Position numbers and translations under genes: made by a program. Below, one piece after another: positions 1-5,947 of a DNA stretch of 8,357 nt (the first letter of the stretch is position 1; each line of letters opens with the position of its first letter). The stretch is taken from the NCBI GenBank assembly GCA_947506075.1, contig CANNNN010000103.1, positions 1-8,357 of the forward strand, read 5' to 3'. The stretch comes from Methylococcaceae bacterium. Its GTDB lineage: Bacteria > Pseudomonadota > Gammaproteobacteria > Methylococcales > Methylomonadaceae. A model generated the notes under the pieces. The model saw only the letters and a list, made by a program, of their open reading frames with translations. It did not search any database and was not told the DNA's origin.

Positions 1-71
1 GACAAATGATCTGTAGATGCACACCCGGTCATTACTAAAAAAGCACTGCATGCCAGTATGATGACTTTCAT
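1..71 (-). CDS. Partial small lipoprotein, N-terminus only
   Basis: The first 23 codons of a gene that leaves the window at base 1. The start codon is at 71-69, preceded by an AGGA Shine-Dalgarno (+ strand 77-80) five bases away. The visible protein begins MKVIILACSAFLVMTGCAST: a basic residue, a hydrophobic core, then a lipobox-like MTGC with Cys17 as the predicted lipidation site. Established knowledge: such sequences are processed by Lgt and signal peptidase II and the protein is anchored in the inner or outer membrane. Residue +2 is Ala rather than Asp, so outer-membrane sorting by Lol is expected. The body is missing, so the family cannot be named; a short Lpp/OprI-like alanine-zipper lipoprotein is one possibility, only a guess from the CAST start. 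It is transcribed divergently from ndh. Confidence 0.72.
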   Translation of the reverse strand, partial: MKVIILACSAFLVMTGCASTDHL

Positions 72-391
72 TTTTATCCTTATTTAAGCGAGACAGATTG
101 TTTTTAGAGTTTAGCAGCATTCACTGCGCAGAGTCGCACTTCGTTGACTTAGTCTGACAACTGAGTATGTTTCTGGCCGTAGCTACGCTGTTTTGCATGT
201 CCGATAGCGATCTTGAACCAGCGTCGGGTTAAATAATCCGCGTACATGTAAATCTGCTTTAAATCTTTGGTATAGTTGAATTATTTTTCACTGACGAAAG
301 GCTTAAGATGAGGCTCAATCTATGTTCAATACAACAGCTCTTAATGTAAGTGTGCTCGTCAGTAAATCTAAAAATCCAGACCATTGCAAAT

Positions 392-419
392 CCATGCTGT
401 GCAAAACCGGTCAGCATGG
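392..419. repeat. Inverted repeat next to the ndh -10 box
   Basis: CCATGCTG (392-399) and CAGCATGG (412-419) are perfect 8-bp inverted arms separated by 12 bases. The right arm covers the position expected for the -35 element of the ndh promoter and ends 11 bases before TATAAT. This geometry fits an operator for a dimeric regulator, or a hairpin in any transcript reading through. The function is inferred; only the symmetry is seen. Confidence 0.5.
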
Positions 420-436
420 TGTTGATTGGATATAAT
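408..436 (+). promoter_or_regulatory. Probable sigma-70 promoter of ndh
   Basis: A perfect TATAAT lies at 431-436. At the ideal 17-bp spacing the -35 position reads CGGTCA (408-413), only three of six matches to TTGACA, so the promoter may depend on an activator or be moderate in strength. Transcription would start near 443, giving a leader of under 40 bases before the GTG start of ndh. It is the best promoter match in the 5' region. Confidence 0.6.
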
Positions 437-463
437 GCTATAGTACAGAAAAATAATGATTTT

Positions 464-471
464 TAGAGGGG
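464..471 (+). promoter_or_regulatory. Ribosome binding site that decides the ndh start
   Basis: The purine run GAGGGGGG sits eight bases before GTG at 480, the usual distance. It lies inside the reading frame that would begin at ATG 456, and no Shine-Dalgarno precedes that ATG. This argues for the GTG start. Confidence 0.7.
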
Positions 472-479
472 GGATAACA

Positions 480-1778
480 GTGACTGATAATAATAAAAAA
501 CATAAGATAGTGATTGTTGGCGGTGGGGCTGCGGGTCTTGAGCTGGCTACTAGCCTGGGTAAAAAATTAGGCAAAACAGGTTTGGCCGAAGTGATGTTGC
601 TGGACGCTGCGCCGACGCATATTTGGAAACCGCTGTTGCATGAGGTTGCAGCGGGTACGCTGGATGAATCCGAACAGCTTGAATATCTGGCCCAGGCGCA
701 TCGGAGTCATTTTCGCTTCAGGCTCGGTAAAATGGAAGGCTTGGACCGGCAAAAAAAGGAAATTTATGTCAGCCCTATGCTTAATGATAGCGGCGAAGAA
801 TTAATCCCCAGTCGCACTTTTGGATACGACACGCTAGTGATGTCGGTCGGCAGCATTAGCAATACCTTCAATATCAAGGGGGTAGCAGAACATTGCCTGT
901 TTCTGGATACCACTGCACAGGCTTTCAAGTTTCAAAAGCAACTGGTTGAATCCTATATCAAAAGCCATGCTAGCAAAGCCGGTGATAAAAGTTTATCTAT
1001 CGTTATCATTGGTGCGGGCGCGACCGGCGTCGAGTTGTCGGCGCAATTGCACGAAGTGACCGATATGCTGGCGATTTATGGACTGGATGAGTCCAGCAAT
1101 GTTAAATTGACCATTATTGAAGCGGCTAATCAATTGTTGCCTGCATTGCCCGGCAAATTAGCCCAGGCCACACAACAACAACTGATCAAGCTGGGCATAG
1201 ACCTTAAATTGGGGCGGCGGGTAATTGAGGTAACCAAAGACGGCGTTCATACCCTTGATGGTGAAATAATTCCGGCCGATCTTAAAGTCTGGTCGGCAGG
1301 CATTAAGGCGCCGGATTGGCTGCAAGACTTGGATGGGCTGGAAGTCAACAGGATCAATCAGTTGGTCGTCGATTCGACGTTAAAAACCAATGATGACGCT
1401 ATTTTCGCGATGGGCGATTGCGCGGCCTGTCCCTGGCCGGGCCATGACGGCAATGTGCCACCTCGGGCCCAGGCTGCGCATCAGCAGGCCTCGACCTTAT
1501 GTAAATCGATAGTCAATCGCTTACAGGGCGGCAGCCTGGTGAACTATGATTATCTCGATTACGGGTCACTGGTAGCCCTCGGCAAATACACCACGGTCGG
1601 CAACCTGATGGGCAATCTGATGGGCTCGGTCAGTATTGGCGGTTTTATCGCCAAAGTGGTTTACCTGTCCTTGTATAAAATGCATCAGGTGGCGATCCAT
1701 GGTTATTTTAGAACGGCAATGCTGACCCTTTCTAATCTATTTAGACGCAGCGCTTATGCAAAAATAAAAATGCACTAG
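480..1778 (+). CDS. ndh: Type II NADH:quinone oxidoreductase (NDH-2)
   Basis: Single-subunit flavoprotein that oxidises NADH and reduces membrane quinone without pumping protons, bound to the cytoplasmic face of the inner membrane. From the GTG start it is 432 residues, close to the 434 of E. coli Ndh. Visible motifs: FAD-binding GGGAAGLE at residues 14-21, the WKPLLHEVAAGTLDE segment near 50, NAD-binding GAGATGVEL near 178-186, the second FAD motif MGDCA at about 311-315, and the quinone-site PPRAQAAHQ near 327-335. The C-terminal portion (SLYKMHQ, HGYF, then a basic tail) matches the membrane-anchoring end of Ndh. I prefer GTG at 480 because GAGGGGGG (464-471) is a strong Shine-Dalgarno for it; the ATG at 456 would add eight unconserved residues encoded by that very Shine-Dalgarno. 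A TATAAT box lies just upstream. Assignment is very secure. Confidence 0.95.
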   Translation: MTDNNKKHKIVIVGGGAAGLELATSLGKKLGKTGLAEVMLLDAAPTHIWKPLLHEVAAGTLDESEQLEYLAQAHRSHFRFRLGKMEGLDRQKKEIYVSPMLNDSGEELIPSRTFGYDTLVMSVGSISNTFNIKGVAEHCLFLDTTAQAFKFQKQLVESYIKSHASKAGDKSLSIVIIGAGATGVELSAQLHEVTDMLAIYGLDESSNVKLTIIEAANQLLPALPGKLAQATQQQLIKLGIDLKLGRRVIEVTKDGVHTLDGEIIPADLKVWSAGIKAPDWLQDLDGLEVNRINQLVVDSTLKTNDDAIFAMGDCAACPWPGHDGNVPPRAQAAHQQASTLCKSIVNRLQGGSLVNYDYLDYGSLVALGKYTTVGNLMGNLMGSVSIGGFIAKVVYLSLYKMHQVAIHGYFRTAMLTLSNLFRRSAYAKIKMH

Positions 1779-1810
1779 AATTTTTCTATAACTTTATCAA
1801 GAATAATAAT

Positions 1811-2341
1811 ATGTTTGAAATTGAATACGAATTCCGCGAAGAAGATTTAATCCATTTTAATGAAATACAATTCATGAGAAATGAAGATATACAAAACAAT
1901 ATCAGAAAAAACCGCTGGATAGTACCTGGCATTATGGGAATTATTAGTTCATTTTATTATTTTTATTATCGCGATTTGAACTCATCCGGCTACATCGTCG
2001 TTATTGCCGTGCTGTGGGCACTGCTGTCGCCCAAAATAATGATGCTGGATCTGCGCAGGCAGATACTTAAAAACTATACCCATAAAGAAAAGATCAATAT
2101 GTTCGGCACTTATACGCTGAGCATAGATCCGGCTAACCCCAATTATCTGTTGGAAAAATCACCCAGCGGCAAACATAAAATGGCCTGGGGCGATTTGGTC
2201 CGAGTCGAATACGGCAAACACTATGTTTATATCTATATTAATTTAAGTACCGCGCTGGTGATTCCGGTAGAAACCGTTAAAAAAGGCAATCTTGAGCAAT
2301 TTGCCGAGCAGGCGGAAAAAATGATTGAGCGGTTTGCGTAA
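1811..2341 (+). CDS. YcxB-like two-helix membrane protein
   Basis: A 176-residue protein. Residues 1-35 are polar and charged (FREEDLIHFNEI, IRKNR). Two transmembrane helices follow at about 36-53 (WIVPGIMGIISSFYYFYY) and 58-76 (SGYIVVIAVLWALL), with a short polar turn between. The cytoplasmic C-terminal part, about 95-170, has the YcxB-family pattern: a beta-rich segment, a tryptophan in MAWGDLVRVE (126), an aromatic strand YVYIYI, then LVIPVETV. YcxB-like proteins (Pfam YcxB) are widespread and of unknown function. The gene starts 32 bases after ndh on the same strand, so co-transcription is plausible, but its Shine-Dalgarno is poor (AAGAA at best). The first third of the gene is distinctly AT-rich compared with ndh and yheS. 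The family call is from memory of the domain pattern. Confidence 0.75.
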   Translation: MFEIEYEFREEDLIHFNEIQFMRNEDIQNNIRKNRWIVPGIMGIISSFYYFYYRDLNSSGYIVVIAVLWALLSPKIMMLDLRRQILKNYTHKEKINMFGTYTLSIDPANPNYLLEKSPSGKHKMAWGDLVRVEYGKHYVYIYINLSTALVIPVETVKKGNLEQFAEQAEKMIERFA

Positions 2342-2371
2342 AGCAGGTCAAAGAAGAAAAAACAAAGCCTC

Positions 2372-2396
2372 GTAGGGTATGCATCGCGTACCCTAC
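2372..2396 (+). terminator. Compact hairpin with T tail; terminator or REP-like repeat
   Basis: GTAGGGTA (2372-2379) pairs perfectly with TACCCTAC (2389-2396). Inside, one T-G wobble and two further G-C/C-G pairs extend the stem to 11 pairs with a three-base ATC loop. TTTT follows (2397-2400) and an A-rich run lies to the left, so it can act as a terminator for the ndh/ycxB unit. The GTAGGGT...ACCCTAC form also resembles dispersed intergenic palindromes that I recall from many proteobacteria, so it may be a repeat copy serving as a terminator. Confidence 0.65.
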
Positions 2397-2440
2397 TTTT
2401 ACCTTCTCCTTGAGTCTTTAATCTTTCACCTTTATTTTCC

Positions 2441-4324
2441 ATGCTAAATTTTAAAAATATAGCCTTGCGCCGTGGCGTACGGGTATTGTTCGCCAACTCC
2501 ACATTTACCATTCACAAAGGCCAAAAAGTAGGCTTTACCGGCGCAAACGGCGCAGGCAAGTCCAGCTTTTTTGCGCTGGTCAAAAACGAACTGCATCTGG
2601 ATGAAGGCGATTTTTCGATGCCGCCAGGACTCGAAATCGCCCATGTTGCCCAGGAAACGCCGGCGACAACCCGTTCCGCAATTGATTATGTGATAGACGG
2701 CGATCAGCAACTACGCCGTTTACAAGCCCAGTTGCTTGCCGCCGAACAGGCTGATGACGGCTTGAAGCAGGCAAAACTGCATGCGGATTTGGATATCATC
2801 GGCGGCTATACCGCACAGGCCAGGGCCTCGCGGTTGATGAACGGCCTTGGTTTTACCGCCGATCAGGAAAACAATGCGGTCAACTCCTTTTCCGGCGGCT
2901 GGCGGATGCGGCTTAATCTGGCTCAGGCTTTGATGTGCCGTTCGGATGTATTGCTGCTCGACGAACCGACCAACCATCTGGATCTGGATGCAGTGATCTG
3001 GCTGCAGGACTGGCTATGCAAATATCCCGGCACCTTGTTGCTGATTTCTCATGACCGGGATTTTCTGGACACCATCACCGATCACATCGTACATATCGAA
3101 CAGGGTAAGGCCGAAATTTATACCGGCAATTATTCGGCTTTTGAACGGATGCGCGCCGAAAAACTGGCGCAACAACAGTCCTCCTTTCTAAAGCAGCAGC
3201 GCGAAATCGCCCACATGCAAAGCTTTGTCGATCGCTTCAAAGCGCAGGCAACCAAAGCCCGGCAGGCGCAAAGCCGGATCAAGGCTCTGGAACGTATGGA
3301 ACTGATCGCGATGGCGCATGTCGATTCGCCGTTCGATTTTAGCTTTGCCAAGCCGGGTAAAATGCCCAATCCGTTATTGACACTGGATAAGGTCGATATA
3401 GGCTACGGGCAAAGCTGCGTAATCAAACAGGCGGGATTATCCATCTCGCCGGGTGACCGTATCGGCTTGCTGGGCCCCAATGGTGCGGGTAAGTCCAGTC
3501 TGATCAAGGTTCTGGCAGGCGATATGCAGCCCTTGTCAGGTTCCAGAAATGAAGCGGAAGCGTTGAAAATAGGCTATTTTGCCCAGCATCAACTGGAGCA
3601 GTTGCGCGTTGATGAAAGCCCGTTGTGGCATTTGCAGCAACTGGATAAACAGGCGACCGAAAAGGATTTACGCAATTTTCTGGGCGGTTTCGATTTTCGC
3701 GGCGACAAGGTGATGGAAGCTGTTAAACCCTTTTCCGGCGGCGAAAAAGCGCGGCTGGTTCTAGCGCTACTGGTTTATCAAAATCCCAATCTATTGCTGC
3801 TGGATGAGCCGACCAACCATCTTGATCTGGAAATGCGTCACGCCTTGAGCGTGGCCTTGCAGGAATATGAAGGCGCGATAGTGGTGGTTTCGCATGACCG
3901 GCATTTATTACGTTCGGTGACCGACCAGTTGTTATTGGTGTCAGGCGGCAAGGTGCAAGCCTTCGATGGCGATCTTGACGATTATCGACTATGGCTGACC
4001 GAACAGAAAAAAGGCGAAGAAAAAATTGATGTTGCTACTGAGCCGTTGGTATCGCGTAAAGACCAGCGCAAGTTGGATGCAGAGCGTCGGCTAAAACATA
4101 AACCGTTATTTGATGCGCTGAAAAAAGCTGAAATTGCCGTTGAAAAATATCATAATGAACAGCGGCAACTGGAACAGCAATTGGCCGACCCTGAGATTTA
4201 TGCCGAATCGGAAAAAATGCACTTAAAACAGCTGATGGAACGAAAGATAAAAGTCGATAAAGCGCTGGATGACGCAGAAGCTGTCTGGATGGAGGCCGAG
4301 GAAAAAATCGAAGCTGTTAAATAA
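2441..4324 (+). CDS. yheS: ABC-F ATPase YheS, ribosome-associated
   Basis: Soluble ABC-F protein with two ATPase domains and no membrane part, 627 residues (E. coli YheS is about 637). ABC-F proteins bind the ribosomal E site and adjust the P-site tRNA and peptidyl-transferase centre to relieve stalled translation. Domain 1: Walker A GANGAGKS 34-41, signature FSGGW 150-154, Walker B with LLLDEPTNHLD 171-181 (catalytic Glu175), SHD 203-205. The interdomain linker, about 236-300 (FKAQATKARQAQSRIKALER), is the family's tRNA-contacting arm. Domain 2: GPNGAGKS 345-352, FSGGEK 431-436, DEPTNHLD 455-462 (Glu456), SHD 484-486. A charged coiled coil, about 540-625, ends the protein. All catalytic residues are intact. 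GGWRMRLNLAQAL and the linker match YheS rather than Uup or EttA. The ATG aligns with the E. coli start, but no Shine-Dalgarno precedes it. It heads a four-gene cluster. Confidence 0.95.
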   Translation: MLNFKNIALRRGVRVLFANSTFTIHKGQKVGFTGANGAGKSSFFALVKNELHLDEGDFSMPPGLEIAHVAQETPATTRSAIDYVIDGDQQLRRLQAQLLAAEQADDGLKQAKLHADLDIIGGYTAQARASRLMNGLGFTADQENNAVNSFSGGWRMRLNLAQALMCRSDVLLLDEPTNHLDLDAVIWLQDWLCKYPGTLLLISHDRDFLDTITDHIVHIEQGKAEIYTGNYSAFERMRAEKLAQQQSSFLKQQREIAHMQSFVDRFKAQATKARQAQSRIKALERMELIAMAHVDSPFDFSFAKPGKMPNPLLTLDKVDIGYGQSCVIKQAGLSISPGDRIGLLGPNGAGKSSLIKVLAGDMQPLSGSRNEAEALKIGYFAQHQLEQLRVDESPLWHLQQLDKQATEKDLRNFLGGFDFRGDKVMEAVKPFSGGEKARLVLALLVYQNPNLLLLDEPTNHLDLEMRHALSVALQEYEGAIVVVSHDRHLLRSVTDQLLLVSGGKVQAFDGDLDDYRLWLTEQKKGEEKIDVATEPLVSRKDQRKLDAERRLKHKPLFDALKKAEIAVEKYHNEQRQLEQQLADPEIYAESEKMHLKQLMERKIKVDKALDDAEAVWMEAEEKIEAVK

Positions 4325-4357
4325 CAAATCGATTTTTTCTAAGATAACAGGAAAATC

Positions 4358-4849
4358 ATGTTTGAACTCATAAAGCTATTATTTGATATTTGTCTGTTTA
4401 AAAAAGGCCCTCAGGATTTGCCCTCTTCATTATGGCTGTTTCGGGCATTGGTTATTGTAAATGTTTGCGTCAGTTTTTTGATGATAAGTCTTCAGGCGGG
4501 CTGGTTTTTTTCGCTGTTACAGTCCCTGGTCTCGGCCGTACTGATTGTCGGATTTGGCTGGCTTATGTTATATATGAGTCGCAAGCGACAGCGATTTTAT
4601 CAAACGACTACTGCCTTGCTGGGGACTGATGCGTTGATTAGTTTTTTTGCCCTGCCAGGAATGGGCTCTATGATGACTGGCAAAGCCGTTTTATTGTCGT
4701 TTATTATAACGCTAGCTCTAATGCTTTGGCATTGGACGGTTACCGGGCATATCATTCGCAATGCCTCGGGACAATCCTGGACTTTTAGTTTAGGCTTGGC
4801 GTTTTTATACCTACTGGGTTCTTATCGGGTGATGGCTTTGTTAAATTAG
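4358..4849 (+). CDS. Uncharacterised small polytopic membrane protein
   Basis: A 163-residue very hydrophobic protein, not assigned to a named family. A short N-terminal segment of about 26 residues carries KKGPQDLPSS (15-24). Predicted membrane helices fall at about 27-46, 52-73 (followed by the basic loop SRKRQR), a weaker one near 85-103, then 110-130 and 141-160. There are no cysteines or charged clusters inside the membrane suggesting catalysis, though an HW pair lies in helix four. A good CAGGA Shine-Dalgarno (4348-4352) precedes the ATG by five bases. It begins 33 bases after yheS, and its stop codon TAG overlaps the usp Shine-Dalgarno, so it is probably co-transcribed with yheS and translationally coupled to usp. 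The general shape recalls Yip1-like small membrane proteins, but I see no decisive motif. It is real: good ribosome site, tight spacing and coherent membrane pattern. Confidence 0.85.
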   Translation: MFELIKLLFDICLFKKGPQDLPSSLWLFRALVIVNVCVSFLMISLQAGWFFSLLQSLVSAVLIVGFGWLMLYMSRKRQRFYQTTTALLGTDALISFFALPGMGSMMTGKAVLLSFIITLALMLWHWTVTGHIIRNASGQSWTFSLGLAFLYLLGSYRVMALLN

Positions 4850-4854
4850 GAGGA
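4848..4854 (+). promoter_or_regulatory. Strong usp ribosome binding site overlapping the upstream stop
   Basis: AGGAGGA is a near-ideal Shine-Dalgarno. Its first two bases are the last two of the TAG stop (4847-4849) of the membrane protein gene. A ribosome ending on that gene would sit over the usp start, so translation of the two is likely coupled. Confidence 0.8.
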
Positions 4855-4857
4855 ATA

Positions 4858-5301
4858 ATGGAAAATTACAAACATATATTACTGGCGGCTGACTTTTCCG
4901 AGCATGGCGAGGTGGTTGCCAATAGAGCAAAGGATTTGGCCGATAAATATCAGGCAAAACTGAGTATTGTGCATGTGATGGACAATTTGCTAATTACCGA
5001 TGCGGCTTATGGATCGACTATTCCTTTTGATCTCGATTTAACGGCCGAGTTACTGGCAGTGGCAAAAAAGAGGTTGTCCAAGCTGGCTGACAAACTGGCT
5101 ATTGCTGACGACTGCCGGTGGATGGAAACAGGTAGCCCTAAACTGGAAATAATCAGGGTTGCTGAAGAAAACAAGGTCGATTTAATCGTGGTCGGTTCAC
5201 ATGGTCGGCATGGTTTTGCCTTGTTGCTGGGGTCAACCGCGAATGGCGTATTGCATCATGCGCTGTGTGATGTATTAGCCGTACGCTTATATGATGAATA
5301 A
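4858..5301 (+). CDS. UspA-family universal stress protein
   Basis: A single-domain Usp protein of 147 residues, the usual size. It begins with the typical first strand YKHILLAADFSEH (4-16, with the conserved Asp12), continues through KYQAKLSIVHVMD (30-42) and ends with DLIVVGSHGRHGF and LLLGSTANGVLHHALCDVLAVR (from about 108). The nucleotide loop is G113-SHG116, then eight residues, then G125-S126-T127. This is the ATP-binding type of loop, one residue shorter than the textbook G-2X-G-9X-G(S/T) spacing, as I recall for the GRHG subgroup; ATP binding is therefore likely but not certain. Usp proteins are cytoplasmic and raise survival under starvation, oxidative or respiratory stress by poorly defined means. 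It starts eight bases after the membrane protein gene with a strong AGGAGGA site, and the TM2 gene follows 26 bases later. Confidence 0.93.
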   Translation: MENYKHILLAADFSEHGEVVANRAKDLADKYQAKLSIVHVMDNLLITDAAYGSTIPFDLDLTAELLAVAKKRLSKLADKLAIADDCRWMETGSPKLEIIRVAEENKVDLIVVGSHGRHGFALLLGSTANGVLHHALCDVLAVRLYDE

Positions 5302-5327
5302 TGTTGTTTTATTAAGGTGGAAGATAA

Positions 5328-5759
5328 ATGATTGGACAGATTGAAAGCTATGATCCTGACACGCAATCAGGGGTCATAATAAGTGAGGGGGCATCGTTTA
5401 CGTTTCAGGTAGAGGGTAATTGGGTAGCGGATGTGCCGCCGGACGAAGGCGATGACGTTAACTTTGTGGCTGAAGGAACTGTTGCGAATAATATTAATCT
5501 GGTAGGCGCCTATTTGGAACCCCCTAAAGCCGTTAAATACAAGTATCTGGCCGCTGGTCTGGCGTTGATTTTGGGCTGGTCAGGAGCGCATCGGTTTTAT
5601 TTGGGATTTTATCGACTGGCTATCATTCAGCTAATATTGACAGTGGTGCTTTATGTCACCGGACTGCCTGGATTTGCTATGCTTTGGGCCTTTGTTGAAA
5701 GCATTTTGCTATTTGGCGGGCAGATCAATAAAGACGCCAAAGGCCGTCCTTTAAAATAG
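5328..5759 (+). CDS. TM2-domain protein with cold-shock-like N-terminus
   Basis: A 143-residue protein in two parts. Residues 1-60 look like a short OB-fold of the cold-shock type: GQIESYDPDTQSGVII, then FTFQVEG, then DEGDDVNFVAEG and ANNINLVG, in the same order as in CspA. The RNP1 aromatics are lost: KGFGFI of CspA corresponds to QSGVII here, so nucleic-acid binding is doubtful. Residues 69-143 form a TM2 domain: KYLAAGLALILGWSGAHRFYLGFY with the hallmark G-x-x-G-x-HRFYLG, a second hydrophobic stretch near 96-110, a third at 115-131, and the typical tail NKDAKGRPL. TM2 proteins are inner-membrane proteins of unknown role. The AAGGTGG Shine-Dalgarno (5314-5320) is seven bases before the ATG. 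It is the last gene of the yheS cluster, ahead of the terminator. The TM2 call is secure; the OB-fold call is an inference. Confidence 0.85.
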   Translation: MIGQIESYDPDTQSGVIISEGASFTFQVEGNWVADVPPDEGDDVNFVAEGTVANNINLVGAYLEPPKAVKYKYLAAGLALILGWSGAHRFYLGFYRLAIIQLILTVVLYVTGLPGFAMLWAFVESILLFGGQINKDAKGRPLK

Positions 5760-5782
5760 CTTTAAATAGAAAAATCGCTACG

Positions 5783-5805
5783 AACACTACGAAGTATTGT
5801 TTTTT
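5783..5805 (+). terminator. Weak first terminator after the TM2 gene
   Basis: AACACTAC (5783-5790) can pair with GTATTGTT (5794-5801) with one C-T mismatch and a three-base loop, followed by a T run to 5805. Only two pairs are G-C, so the stem is weak. It lies 24 bases after the TM2 stop and would precede the strong terminator at 5893. The segment also holds a CTACGAA direct repeat (5778-5784 and 5787-5793), which may be its real origin. Confidence 0.35.
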
Positions 5806-5866
5806 ATCCGTTCGGCTGTTTAATCGTTGCTGCTGTGGAGCGTGACGGAATTGCAAGCCTGGTGCC

Positions 5867-5889
5867 GTAACCGATTAAAAATCGGTTAC
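5867..5889. repeat. 10-bp perfect hairpin ahead of the terminator
   Basis: GTAACCGATT (5867-5876) and AATCGGTTAC (5880-5889) are perfect inverted arms with a three-base AAA loop. No T run follows on either strand, so it is not a classical terminator. It lies only three bases from the strong bidirectional terminator, and in either direction RNA would fold the two hairpins in tandem, which could help termination or protect the 3' end. Confidence 0.6.
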
Positions 5890-5892
5890 ACA

Positions 5893-5928
5893 AAAAAGGC
5901 CCTTGTGATAAGTCACAAGGGCCTTTTT
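5893..5928. terminator. Strong bidirectional rho-independent terminator
   Basis: AAAAAGGCCCTTGTGA (5893-5908) and its exact complement (5913-5928) form a 16-bp perfect stem with a four-base TAAG loop. GC-rich pairs are flanked by A and T runs, so transcripts from both strands end in U runs. It sits between the convergent TM2 and cspA-type genes, 20 bases after the cspA stop, and serves both units. Confidence 0.93.
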
Positions 5929-5947
5929 AATCCTGCCTATCCCTTAT

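Larger units (their letters stand above)
72..455. other. Divergent intergenic region, lipoprotein / ndh
   Basis: About 380 bases between the divergent lipoprotein and ndh genes, with no gene I can support. It holds the lipoprotein ribosome binding site at its left edge and the ndh -10 box and an 8-bp inverted repeat at its right edge. A second 8-bp inverted pair, ACTGACGA (290-297) and TCGTCAGT (356-363), is about what chance would give at that distance. A 37-codon reading frame at 322-435 has a GAGG eight bases upstream but ends inside the -10 box and resembles nothing I know. No convincing minus-strand promoter for the lipoprotein was found; TAAACT-type candidates are weak. Confidence 0.6.

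Noticed and set aside
290..363. 8-bp inverted pair ACTGACGA / TCGTCAGT
   Set aside because: With 58 bases between the arms, a match like this is expected about once by chance in a gap of this size.
368..574. 68-residue minus-strand open frame over the ndh start
   Set aside because: It overlaps the ndh promoter and coding start, has no ribosome site and looks like translated non-coding DNA.
5195..5240. Usp nucleotide loop as defective because it is one residue short of the textbook spacing
   Set aside because: The GSHGRHG...LLLGS form is, as far as I recall, common in intact bacterial Usp proteins, so it is subgroup variation rather than damage.
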